A stretch of 22,529 bases of DNA from an uncultured Prevotella sp. (GTDB lineage: Bacteria > Bacteroidota > Bacteroidia > Bacteroidales > Bacteroidaceae): contig UQRP01000038.1 of assembly GCA_900543585.1 (NCBI GenBank), forward strand, positions 1 through 22,529, in the 5' to 3' direction. The first letter of the stretch is position 1, and each line of letters opens with the position of its first letter. The notes beneath the pieces are model-generated. The model did not search any database and had not been told where the DNA came from. It saw nothing but the letters and a program-made list of their open reading frames with translations. This document shows positions 15,210 through 22,529 of this stretch, piece by piece. Made by a program: the position numbers and the translations under genes.

Positions 15210-16277
15210 ATGCGACAACAAGACTATCTTAACGACGCTGTGGAACTTCTGCAGCACCTCATCTCTACTCCTTCCATCAGCCGGAATGAAAAGGCCGCTG
15301 CCGACATCATGCAGCAGCAGATGGAAAGCTACGGCCTTGCGCCACGGCGTGAAGCCAACAATCTATGGGTGCTCTCTCCCGACTGGGACGCTACCAAGCC
15401 CACCTTGCTTCTCAATGCCCATATCGACACGGTGAAGCCAGCGGCTTCCTACACCCGTGACCCTTATGCACCGACCCTTGAAGACGGATGCCTCTATGGC
15501 TTAGGCAGCAACGACTGCGGCGGCGGTCTGACAACACTGTTGCAGGCTTTCCGCTGGCTGACGCTGCGCCCCCAGCCTTACAACCTCATCTATTTGGCTT
15601 CTGCCGAGGAAGAGGTCTCAGGCAAAGACGGCATCTCGCGCGTGCTGCCACTCTTGCCAAAGATTGACGTGGCCATTGTCGGTGAGCCGACCGGTATGCA
15701 GCCCGCCATTGCAGAGAAAGGACTCATGGTCCTCGATGTCATCGCCCATGGCAAGAGCGGGCACGCCGCACGCAACGAAGGCGTGAACGCCATCTACGAG
15801 GCCCTCGACGATATGAAATGGATAAGGGACTATAAATTTCAGAAGGTGAGTCCATTCCTTGGCCCTACGAAGATGACCCTGACGGTCATCAACGCCGGCA
15901 CACAGCACAATGTCATTCCGGACACCTGCACGATGCTTGTAGACATTCGCACCAATGAGTACTATACCAATGAGGAGGTCTACGAGTTTGTCAAGGAGCA
16001 TCTCAAGAGTGAGGTCCATGCCCACTCCTTCCGCCTGCACTCCTCACATATCGCCCCTGAACACCCCCTTATAAAGAAATGTGTCAGCATGGGTATGACG
16101 CCTTACGGGTCGCCCACGCTCTCAGACCAGGCGCTGATGTCCTTCCCGTCATTCAAGCTCGGCCCCGGAGAGTCGGCACGGTCACATTCCGCCGATGAGT
16201 TTATCAGAATCGACGAGATGCGCCATGCCTTCGAGACTTATCAAGAACTCCTTGACGGCACAACTATCAGCTGTTGA
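15210..16277 (+). CDS. M20 family metallo-deacylase, probably ArgE-like
   Basis: A 355-residue two-zinc amidohydrolase of the ArgE/DapE group. Active-site residues (from Met 15210): His71 and Asp73 in NAHIDTVKP, Asp102 in GSNDCGGGL, Glu133-Glu134 in ASAEEE, Glu159 in GEPTG, and a C-terminal His in SARSHSADEF. The dimerisation insert opens with AEKGLMVLDVIAHGKSGHAA. The frame extends upstream only to a TTG inside the promoter, so ATG 15210 is preferred. In Bacteroidetes such enzymes are commonly annotated acetylornithine deacetylase. Known Bacteroides arginine synthesis runs through N-succinyl intermediates, so N-succinylcitrulline desuccinylase is a reasonable guess, but no arg genes lie nearby. 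It converges on the EnvC-like gene with a 7-base gap and no visible terminator. Confidence 0.88.
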   Translation: MRQQDYLNDAVELLQHLISTPSISRNEKAAADIMQQQMESYGLAPRREANNLWVLSPDWDATKPTLLLNAHIDTVKPAASYTRDPYAPTLEDGCLYGLGSNDCGGGLTTLLQAFRWLTLRPQPYNLIYLASAEEEVSGKDGISRVLPLLPKIDVAIVGEPTGMQPAIAEKGLMVLDVIAHGKSGHAARNEGVNAIYEALDDMKWIRDYKFQKVSPFLGPTKMTLTVINAGTQHNVIPDTCTMLVDIRTNEYYTNEEVYEFVKEHLKSEVHAHSFRLHSSHIAPEHPLIKKCVSMGMTPYGSPTLSDQALMSFPSFKLGPGESARSHSADEFIRIDEMRHAFETYQELLDGTTISC

Positions 16278-16284
16278 GCTGACA

Positions 16285-18021
16285 CTATCTCCCGAGCCAG
16301 GCTTCCGGGTTCAGCTTGGCCCGCTCCTTACGCAGTTGGAACTGTAGAATGTGGTCAGGTCCCACCGTGCCGAGAATCTGTCGGGTGGAGACATGCTGTC
16401 CACGGCTCACGCAGGCAGAGCGGAGGTTGGCATAGACAGAGATGTAGGCGCCATGGCGAAGCATGACGACGACACTGCCAGCATAGGAGAGCACGGCGCT
16501 GACCTCACCATCGTAGATGGCACGGGCCTGGCAGCCGTTGCCGCCCATGATATTGATACCCTTGTTGTCGAGGGTCACCCCTTTCAGTCCGGCAACATTA
16601 TATTGTCCGAAATGGCTCACGATGCGGTAGCCGCCAGTAATAGGCATCGGCAGGCGGCCCCTATTGGCTTCGAAGCCATTGTTCATCATTCTGTCCACTG
16701 AGGAGAAGCGCTGTACCTCCTGCGCATTCTCCTGGGCATCAGCTATCTCTTTCTTCGCTCTTGCCGCATCAGCCGCCTGCTTCCGCTCGGCAGCGACACG
16801 TGCGGCCTCAGCCTCCCGCGCCGCCTGCTCAGCAGCAGCCTTCTGCGCTGCGGCAGCCTTAGAAGCCGCCTCAGCACGACGCTTGGCCTCAGCAGCGGCA
16901 GCCTCATTGGCTTGCTTCTTGGCAGCGGCAATCTGTGCCTCAGCCTTCCTACGGGCCTCGGCAGCAGCCTGCTCACGAGCCTTACGGGCAGCCTCGGCAG
17001 CGGCAGCGGCCTTCTTAGCGGCAGCCTCAGCAGCGGCCTCACGGGCTTTCGCCTCGGCGATACGGCGGGCATTCTCACGGGCAGCGGCCTCAGCGGCGGC
17101 TTTCTTACGGGCAATCTCTGCCTCGCGGCGAGCTTTGGCAGCAGCGGCAGCAGCAGCCTGGCGACGAGCCTCGGCCTCAGCACGGGCACGCACCTTGGCG
17201 ACCTCTATCTCAACCTGACGGTCAATCTCGGCATTAAGAGCAGCATCTTTCTTACGCTGGTCAGCGATGATGGACTGGATGGTCTTCTGCTGTTTCTGTA
17301 AGCCGTTGACTATCTCCTGTTGCTGACTTTTGTTAGCCTCTAACTTGACATGTTCCTGCTTGCCTTTATAGAGAAGGTTGTTCTTCTGCCCTTTGACATG
17401 CTGCAACTGTCGGTGCTTGTTGTTGACCTGTGCCTGTTTAGCCTTCACAGCATCGCCCTGCGCTTTCTGATACTGGGCATACTCCCTCACGAAGCGCAGA
17501 CGACGGTACATCTGATAGAAGTTCTTGGCTGAGAAGATGAACATCAGCTTGTCCTGCACCGAGCGGTGGCGCGCCATGTAGCGCATCGACTTGATATATT
17601 TAGCCTGTCTATCCCGAAGCTGCTGGTTGAGCGTCTTGAGCTGCGACTTCAGAATACCAATGTTGCCATTGATATGATTGATATCCTTCTCAATACCTGC
17701 AATGTTCTTCTGGTTGTTGTCTATCTCGCCATTGATAAGCAGCAACTCATTGAGTTTCTTGCTGACTTCCGCTTTATTCTCCTTGAGGGCCTTCTCCTGC
17801 TCCCGAATCTTCCGCTGAACAGCGGCGCGCTGGTTCTGCAACTTCTTGATGGAGGCATTGGTGTAGGTCGTCGTATTCTTCTTAGAGCTCTTCGCATTGC
17901 GGGCTTTCCGCTTGCTGGTCTGGGCACTGCGTGTCGTCTTACGTACAGACTTCTTCCGCGTCTGTGCAGTAGAAGGCAGCACAAGTGCCAACATCATTAA
18001 TATATAGACTATCCGCTTCAT
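16285..18021 (-). CDS. EnvC-like murein hydrolase activator with degenerate LytM/M23 domain
   Basis: A 578-residue secreted protein that probably activates cell-wall amidases during division. Signal peptide 1-20 (ending PSTAQ) is followed by a basic Ser/Lys linker, coiled coil about 56-275, an Ala/Glu/Arg-rich segment 278-436 and a LytM domain about 455-578. The LytM metal ligands are lost: the usual H-x-G-x-D is NKGIN (486-490) and the H-x-H is ILQ (558-560), as expected for an activator rather than an endopeptidase. The fold-defining parts (GGYRIVSHFG, AIYDGEVSAV, LRHGAYISVYANL) remain. The start codon directly abuts the DUF4292 stop. The Ala-rich segment is unusually long for the family. 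Long GC-rich antisense frames over it are composition artefacts. Confidence 0.92.
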   Translation of the reverse strand: MKRIVYILMMLALVLPSTAQTRKKSVRKTTRSAQTSKRKARNAKSSKKNTTTYTNASIKKLQNQRAAVQRKIREQEKALKENKAEVSKKLNELLLINGEIDNNQKNIAGIEKDINHINGNIGILKSQLKTLNQQLRDRQAKYIKSMRYMARHRSVQDKLMFIFSAKNFYQMYRRLRFVREYAQYQKAQGDAVKAKQAQVNNKHRQLQHVKGQKNNLLYKGKQEHVKLEANKSQQQEIVNGLQKQQKTIQSIIADQRKKDAALNAEIDRQVEIEVAKVRARAEAEARRQAAAAAAAKARREAEIARKKAAAEAAARENARRIAEAKAREAAAEAAAKKAAAAAEAARKAREQAAAEARRKAEAQIAAAKKQANEAAAAEAKRRAEAASKAAAAQKAAAEQAAREAEAARVAAERKQAADAARAKKEIADAQENAQEVQRFSSVDRMMNNGFEANRGRLPMPITGGYRIVSHFGQYNVAGLKGVTLDNKGINIMGGNGCQARAIYDGEVSAVLSYAGSVVVMLRHGAYISVYANLRSACVSRGQHVSTRQILGTVGPDHILQFQLRKERAKLNPEAWLGR

Positions 18022-18918
18022 TTACATATTAAATAATTTCCCAAAGACATCAGTCGCCTCCACCTTCTTATATTTATCCGACAGCTGTGTGTCGAGGCTC
18101 CATTTCGACGAGGTGTCGATGCCATCCATATCGAGGACCACCTTCACACTCTTGGCGCTCTTCGTGGCCGTGGTATTGAACGTGAACTCCTGGTAAGCAG
18201 GAAACATCTTTGCCCCTACGCTCTTGAAGTTAGCGTACTTCCACGTCAGCGAGGAGTTGCCATGGGCTGCCGACGAATATTTGGCAGCGGCATCACTGAT
18301 AAGTCCCGACGTGCTGTTGGCCTTCCAGGAGTAGGCAATGTCGCCACGCGTGAGGGCAACGTTAATCACAGCCCCAGCCAAAGCGGCCTTGAACTTCGAC
18401 AAGTCCGTCTCGGAGACAGAGGTCTCACCAGGCAGAAAGAGCTGATTCCAGAACAGCGCTTGGAGAGAGTAGAAGTTGAGACCATTGGCACGGAGGAAGT
18501 CAAGTTTGGTGTAGTCTTCCTTGATATACTGCTTATGGAGTCGATCAACGACAAGGACATAGTCGGGTGTGAACTCCAAGCGACCCACCTCGGTATGGAG
18601 TATAGGCACAAAGAGCTGCAAGCGTATCATCTTGTCGCGACGCATGTGGAGGCTGCCCGGAACCGAGACATCCTTGCTGCCCATCGTGGCCGAGAAAGTC
18701 ATATCGGCGACGATATTGTCGGCAACAACTTTGGTGTCGTTGACCTTCTGAGCAAGGGCAAAACTGCTATGGCTGTCCGTCCCGGTAGCAGTCTTGGCTC
18801 CCTGCTGGAGGGTCTGTATCTCTTTGGTCACAGCATTGTCCTGCATGGCTGCCTTCTTGGTGCCACAAGCGCCCAGGAGCAGAGGCAGGCAGAAAATGGC
18901 TAACTGTATCTTTCTCAT
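18022..18918 (-). CDS. DUF4292 lipoprotein
   Basis: 298 residues with a lipoprotein signal: MRKIQLAIFCLPLLLGACG, lipobox LGAC, lipidated Cys at 18. After a Ser/Thr-rich linker the mature part shows the DUF4292 pattern: NIVADMTFSATMG, VPGSLHMRRDKMIRLQLFVP, EVGRLEFTPDYVLVVDR and KQYIKEDY near 75-150, a beta-rich layout reminiscent of LolB/LolA-type lipoprotein carriers. No experimental function is known to me. It sits between the TPR gene (1-base TAATG overlap, so probably translationally coupled) and the EnvC-like gene (0-base gap), suggesting an envelope-biogenesis role together with them. Confidence 0.85.
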   Translation of the reverse strand: MRKIQLAIFCLPLLLGACGTKKAAMQDNAVTKEIQTLQQGAKTATGTDSHSSFALAQKVNDTKVVADNIVADMTFSATMGSKDVSVPGSLHMRRDKMIRLQLFVPILHTEVGRLEFTPDYVLVVDRLHKQYIKEDYTKLDFLRANGLNFYSLQALFWNQLFLPGETSVSETDLSKFKAALAGAVINVALTRGDIAYSWKANSTSGLISDAAAKYSSAAHGNSSLTWKYANFKSVGAKMFPAYQEFTFNTTATKSAKSVKVVLDMDGIDTSSKWSLDTQLSDKYKKVEATDVFGKLFNM

Positions 18919-20675
18919 TATTTTATCTTCTTACGGTATTCCTTTATCTTCCTCTCCATGGCCTTGGCATCGCCCCCATGGCTGACAGCCTGCTGACAGA
19001 AGCCAACCGCCGACCGATAATCGCCCAAGGCGGCATAGATTTCGGCAGCGTGGACATAGAGCGTGCCATCACTCGTGGAGTCAGTACTGAACTTCAAAGT
19101 CTGGTCGATATATATCTTAGCGTCAGCATAACGACCCATACGGTAGAGCACCCAGGCGTAGGTGTCGAGATAAGTGGCATTCTTCGGCTCGGCAGCGATG
19201 GCCTTGGCACTCATCCGCTCGGCCTTGTCCAAGTCCTTGCCTTCAAGACTGAGGAAGTAGGCATAGTTGTTGAGCGTGGGAACATTGTCAGGCTTATACT
19301 GCAAACAACTGTCGAAGGCGGCAAAGGCCTCGCCCATCTGATTCTTGCTCTGGTATATCTCGCCCATGATGGAATAGAGGTCGGAGACGAGGTCTGGATT
19401 CGACTGGTCGTTGATGACCGACGTACCGCGCTTCAGGGCGTCGAGAGCCCCGTCGTCGTCTTTAAGATAATAGCGTGACAGCCCGGTGAAGAAATAGAAC
19501 GCCATCTCGTTGGGGTTGTAGAGCATACCCGGCTCGCTGAGCTTGGCTATCTCTGCCCAGTTTTGTGAGCCCCATTTATCCTGTATGAGCTGCACCCTGG
19601 CTCCGGCATTGTCAGGCTGTATGTCAAGGAGCTGTACCAACGCACTGTCAACTTTTGCTGTAGGCAACTTCTTCAGCGTATAATAAGCCGCCTTGACCTG
19701 TGCCACCATAGAGTCGCGGGGCACAATCTGCTGTATTCTGTCAATAAGATTGATGATGACCGTAGAGTCGCCGTCGACGGCCTCGTTATGCTGTATGGCA
19801 TTGCTGAGGAACTGAATCCGCGTCTGTGCCGGTGTCTCTTTGCCGAGCAAGATTCTGTTCATCATGCCCTCGGCCAAAGAGTCCTGGTCGGTGGCGTTGT
19901 AGTAATCGTACATAGCGCTCTGGGCCATGGCATTGTCAGGTTCCGTCTTCAGCACCGACTGATAGATATCGTAAGCCTCAGCGGTGCGCTTGTGCTGCAT
20001 GAGCCAGTTGCCGAGCATGAGCTTGAAATTGGCATCATTGGGATGGCTGTCAGCAAGACCCTTGAGCGTATTGTAAGCCCCTTTCTCATCGCCAGAGAGC
20101 TCATAAGCATTCATCTTCATCATCGAGAGCTGGTCGCTCTCACCGTCAATCTGCTCCAGCTTCTCGATGGCGCCGAGCATACGGTCGTAGCGGCGCTGCT
20201 GGCGATAGAGCTGGATGAGGATCCCCAGCACATCGTCGCGGTCGCGGTGGTTGGCAAAGAGTTTCTCATAAGCCTCTGTGGCCTTGGCGTAGTTGCCAAT
20301 GCCGATATAGCTCTGTGCCACACGCTCCTGGTAAGTGCTGTTTGACGGTTCCAGCTTTGCCGCAGCCTCAAAATCCTGCAGGGCCAGCGAATCTTTACCG
20401 TTGTCGGAATAGTATTCGGCGCGCATGAAATGTGCCACTGCCGAGTTGGGATTCATCGTGAGGCAGGAGTCTATGTACATGAGCGCCGAGTCTGCCTTGC
20501 CGGCCTGGCGCAGCTGCATGGCAGTGAGAAATTTCTCACCAAAGAGGCTGTCACGCACATAAGCAGCACTGTCAGTAGCTGCACTGTCGGCTGAAGACGA
20601 ACGGTAAGAAGCCTCTACGGCAGTGAAGCCGAAGACAGCAGCAACGGCCAGTATATATAAAAATTGCTTTCTCAT
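18918..20675 (-). CDS. Secreted or periplasmic tetratricopeptide-repeat protein
   Basis: 585 residues: N-terminal hydrophobic signal (1-22, ending VEASY), a short Ser/Ala-rich linker, then TPR repeats over nearly the whole length. Clear units include SALMYIDSCLTMNPNSAVAHF, then AEYYSDNGKDSLALQDFEAAAKLEPSN, GNYAKATEAYEKL, and near the C-terminus AFAAFDSCLQYKPDNVPTLNNYAYFL and YLDTYAWVLYRMGRYADAKIYID. It is a scaffold, with no catalytic motif. Its stop TAA overlaps the DUF4292 ATG by one base. The gene follows dut by 37 bases. Exported TPR proteins of this kind commonly assemble envelope complexes; the partner here might be the DUF4292 lipoprotein or the EnvC-like protein. Confidence 0.9.
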   Translation of the reverse strand: MRKQFLYILAVAAVFGFTAVEASYRSSSADSAATDSAAYVRDSLFGEKFLTAMQLRQAGKADSALMYIDSCLTMNPNSAVAHFMRAEYYSDNGKDSLALQDFEAAAKLEPSNSTYQERVAQSYIGIGNYAKATEAYEKLFANHRDRDDVLGILIQLYRQQRRYDRMLGAIEKLEQIDGESDQLSMMKMNAYELSGDEKGAYNTLKGLADSHPNDANFKLMLGNWLMQHKRTAEAYDIYQSVLKTEPDNAMAQSAMYDYYNATDQDSLAEGMMNRILLGKETPAQTRIQFLSNAIQHNEAVDGDSTVIINLIDRIQQIVPRDSMVAQVKAAYYTLKKLPTAKVDSALVQLLDIQPDNAGARVQLIQDKWGSQNWAEIAKLSEPGMLYNPNEMAFYFFTGLSRYYLKDDDGALDALKRGTSVINDQSNPDLVSDLYSIMGEIYQSKNQMGEAFAAFDSCLQYKPDNVPTLNNYAYFLSLEGKDLDKAERMSAKAIAAEPKNATYLDTYAWVLYRMGRYADAKIYIDQTLKFSTDSTSDGTLYVHAAEIYAALGDYRSAVGFCQQAVSHGGDAKAMERKIKEYRKKIK

Positions 20676-20676
20676 T

Positions 20677-20724
20677 ATTGTCTAAATGCTATTTGACGCC
20701 ATTGTCTAAATGCTATTTGACACC
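20677..20724. repeat. 24-bp tandem duplication across the dut stop codon
   Basis: Units 20677-20700 and 20701-20724 differ at one base (23 of 24 identical; ATTGTCTAAATG and CTATTTGAC are shared). The unit contains the last dut codons and stop (GTC AAA TAG on the minus strand), so the copy places a second in-frame GVK-stop 8 codons later. It fills the gap to the TPR start. Confidence 0.93.
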
Positions 20725-21150
20725 GGTATGGCCATAGCCACCCTCGCCACGTTCTGTCTCGTCGAGTTTCTCCACTGTCTCCCATTGCGCCACCTCATGG
20801 CGTGCAATGACAAGCTGAGCGATACGCTCACCGGGTTTGATAACGAAGTCCTCGCGGGAGAGATTGACGAGCAACACCTTCAGCTCCCCGCGATAGTCGG
20901 CGTCGATGGTACCGGGAGAGTTGAGGACGGTGACGCCGTGCTTCAAGGCCAGACCACTGCGGGGGCGCACCTGAGCCTCAAAACCGGCGGGCAAGGCGAT
21001 GCGCAAACCCGTGGGAACCAACTGGCGGTCCATAGGACTGAGCGTGATGGCTTCCTGAATATCGGCACGGAGGTCCATGCCTGCACTCTGACTTGTGGCA
21101 TAAGCCGGCAATGGCTGGTTTCCGGCATTTACAACTTTGATTTTCACCAT
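20713..21150 (-). CDS. dut: dUTP diphosphatase (dUTPase)
   Basis: A 145-residue trimeric dUTPase that hydrolyses dUTP to dUMP and pyrophosphate, keeping uracil out of DNA and supplying dTMP synthesis. All five motifs are present: I AGMDLRA (23-29), II RPRSGLALKHGV (62-73), III GTIDADYRGE (80-89), IV RIAQLVI (109-115), V RGEGGYGHTG (133-142). Motif V has Glu, Tyr and His where RGxGGFGSTG is usual, a mild variation. It is the first gene of the minus-strand dut-TPR-DUF4292-EnvC cluster, with a promoter 8 bases upstream of the ATG, so the leader is very short or absent. The stop lies inside a 24-bp tandem duplication. Confidence 0.97.
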   Translation of the reverse strand: MVKIKVVNAGNQPLPAYATSQSAGMDLRADIQEAITLSPMDRQLVPTGLRIALPAGFEAQVRPRSGLALKHGVTVLNSPGTIDADYRGELKVLLVNLSREDFVIKPGERIAQLVIARHEVAQWETVEKLDETERGEGGYGHTGVK

Positions 21151-21157
21151 AATAGTG

Positions 21158-21189
21158 CAAAATTACTGCTTTTCGCTCACAATGCGCAA
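21158..21189 (-). promoter_or_regulatory. Promoter of the dut-TPR-DUF4292-EnvC cluster
   Basis: Minus strand: TTG (21187-21189), 21-base spacer, TAATTTTG (21158-21165). The -7 box ends 7 bases before the dut ATG, so transcripts start close to the initiation codon. Confidence 0.7.
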
Positions 21190-21293
21190 TAATAAAACAC
21201 TATTTAGCTAAATTAGGCGAAAAAGCAACCCACCCGTACAGCCGTCCAGTGCCACTGCCGAACCGTCTCCCGGCATAGTAGTAGGTCATACAA

Positions 21294-21373
21294 GGCATAT
21301 GCCAACGATATCCGTGGCATTTGCCAGCGAAGTCCGTGGCATTTGCCAATGAAGTCTGTGGCATTTGCCACGA
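21294..21373. repeat. 22-bp tandem repeat array with GGCAWWTGCC cores
   Basis: Three full units (21294-21315, 21316-21337, 21338-21359) and a partial fourth (21360-21373). Each opens with GGCATTTGCC (GGCATATGCC, a perfect palindrome, in the first), followed by a linker like ARYGAAGTCYGT. It lies 6 bases past the 3' end of the AGCS symporter gene and about 105 bases upstream of the dut -33 box. The core in units 2-4 is a 4-bp stem around TT. Confidence 0.92.
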
Positions 21374-21379
21374 ATCAGC

Positions 21380-22529
21380 TTACCAGGCGGATAATTCGTC
21401 AGCAACCTCCGGCATCTTGCTCTTGTCGAAAGTAGGGCTCTTCACGCCCGACCGCTTCTGACGGACGTAGTCCCGAAGCAGAAAAACGGCCTGCGGATGG
21501 AGCTTAACAATGGCAAAGAGGTTGCAGATAGTGATACAGCCCATGAACAGGTCGCCAAGGCTCCATACCAAATCGAGACTTGCCAGGGCACCAAACATTA
21601 CCATGACAATGCCGTTCATCACCCGGACAAAGACGAGCCAACGACGCTTGGACGTCAGAAACTTCACGTTCATCTCACCATAGGTGTAGTTGCCGATGAT
21701 GGAAGAGAAAGCGAACATAAAGATAGCGATGGCGATGAAGGTGGGACCTGCCGACCCTATCTCTCCCTGCAAAGCGCTCTGCGTGAGCTGGATGCCATTG
21801 AGACTGCTGTCGGTATAGACGCCACTGAGAAGGATGATAAACGCCGTGCAACTACAGATGAGCAGGGTGTCGGTGAAGACGCTCAAGGCCTGGACAAGTC
21901 CCTGCTTGACAGGATGGCTGACATCGGCGATGCTCGCCGCACAAGCCGCCGAGCCCTCACCGGCTTCGTTGGAGAAGAGGCCACGCTTGATGCCGGTCAT
22001 CATCATGGCGCCAAAGGTGCCACCGGCAAACTGCCGGAAGCCAAAGGCATGCTCAAAGATGATGACAAACATGCTGGGGACGAGGCGGATATTGATGACT
22101 ATGATGACGATGGCTAACACGACATAGAGCACGGCCATGACGGGGACGAAGATGCTGCTGACGCGGGCAATGCGGTTGATGCCGCCAAAGACGCACAGCG
22201 TGGAGAGGACGACGAGGATGACGCCCATCAGCCAGGGCTCGATGCCAAAGGCCTGCTGCATGGCTCCACAGATGGTGTTGCTCTGGATGGAGATATAAGC
22301 CATACAGAACGTCACGGTGATGAGCACGGCATAGAGTCGTGCCATCCAGGGCTTGTGGAGGCCGAACATCATGTAGTAGGCAGGGCCACCGATATAGCTT
22401 CCTTCCGTCTTGCGCTTATAAAGTTGTGCCAACGTAGACTCCACGAAAGCTGTGGCAGAGCCTAAGAGAGCGATAACCCACATCCAGAACACGGCGCCGG
22501 GTCCGCCGATAGCGATAGCGCCGGCAACA
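21380..22529 (-). CDS. AGCS-family sodium:alanine/glycine symporter (5' end missing)
   Basis: The last 383 codons of an inner-membrane sodium:amino-acid (alanine/glycine) symporter. The frame stays open to the right edge: residues VAGAIAIGGPGAVFWMWV precede and include the apparent start at 22492, a GTG that is really an internal Val. Family markers are GGPGAVFWMWVIALLG, the GSYIGGPAYYM loop (about 30-42 from that Val) and GIKRGLFSNEAGEGSAACAA near 170, the AGCS signature. About nine hydrophobic segments remain, and the C-terminus is cytoplasmic and basic (RQKRSGVK). The missing N-terminal part should be roughly 80-100 residues by comparison with usual lengths. The stop is followed by the 22-bp repeat array rather than a classic terminator. 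Confidence 0.94.
   Translation of the reverse strand, partial: VAGAIAIGGPGAVFWMWVIALLGSATAFVESTLAQLYKRKTEGSYIGGPAYYMMFGLHKPWMARLYAVLITVTFCMAYISIQSNTICGAMQQAFGIEPWLMGVILVVLSTLCVFGGINRIARVSSIFVPVMAVLYVVLAIVIIVINIRLVPSMFVIIFEHAFGFRQFAGGTFGAMMMTGIKRGLFSNEAGEGSAACAASIADVSHPVKQGLVQALSVFTDTLLICSCTAFIILLSGVYTDSSLNGIQLTQSALQGEIGSAGPTFIAIAIFMFAFSSIIGNYTYGEMNVKFLTSKRRWLVFVRVMNGIVMVMFGALASLDLVWSLGDLFMGCITICNLFAIVKLHPQAVFLLRDYVRQKRSGVKSPTFDKSKMPEVADELSAW

Noticed and set aside
16664..17218. Ala/Ser-rich plus-strand frame and other long frames over the EnvC-like gene
   Set aside because: The repetitive GCN-rich DNA opens several frames; only the minus-strand EnvC frame has a signal peptide, coiled coil and LytM domain.
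21294..21373. CRISPR array
   Set aside because: Units are contiguous 22-mers with no unique spacers of the right length, and no cas genes are near.

Overview
The window looks like chromosomal DNA of a Bacteroidales bacterium, most likely Prevotella/Segatella-like. It carries a SusC/SusD outer-membrane pair, DUF4252 and DUF4292 proteins and a DUF4143-type ATPase. Promoters match the Bacteroidetes -7 consensus TAnnTTTG, and clear Shine-Dalgarno sequences are absent. The genus is an inference from gene content and style; no marker gene here fixes it.

Layout, left to right. (1) 1-4500: the 3' part of a susC-like TonB-dependent transporter gene, then a complete susD-like lipoprotein gene and a perfect hairpin terminator, so the SusCD pair has no enzyme gene downstream. 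(2) 4500-6230: a lone ATPase gene with an unusual leader containing a hairpin, a promoter and three palindromes at a 22-bp period. A 29-bp imperfect inverted repeat flanks the gene, and a frameshifted gene remnant lies behind it. (3) 6230-6700: divergent tRNA-Phe(GAA) and tRNA-Pro(CGG), each with its own terminator. (4) 6740-10923, minus strand: a likely operon of two tandem NSS-family sodium symporters, a ComEA-like helix-hairpin-helix membrane protein and a small secreted DUF4252 protein. (5) 11032-11448, plus: a VanZ-like membrane protein whose 3' end overlaps the convergent CYTH gene. (6) 11396-15111, minus: acyl-CoA synthetase, release factor 2, a 64-residue membrane protein and the CYTH phosphatase, tightly spaced. 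(7) 15210-16277, plus: an M20 deacylase, probably the arginine-pathway ArgE type. (8) 16285-21150, minus: dut, TPR protein, DUF4292 lipoprotein and EnvC-like murein hydrolase activator, with spacings of 37, -1 and 0 bases. (9) 21151-22529: a tandem 22-bp repeat array and the 3' part of an AGCS sodium:alanine symporter gene running off the right edge.

Most of the window is housekeeping and nutrient uptake: glycan or peptide import (SusCD), amino-acid import (NSS pair, AGCS), fatty-acid activation, translation termination, nucleotide-pool hygiene and envelope remodelling. The least explained parts are the ATPase unit at about 4621-6221 and the two unrelated palindromic arrays (4688-4751 and 21294-21373) that share an exact 22-bp period. 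I did not find a defence island, CRISPR array, insertion sequence or biosynthetic cluster.
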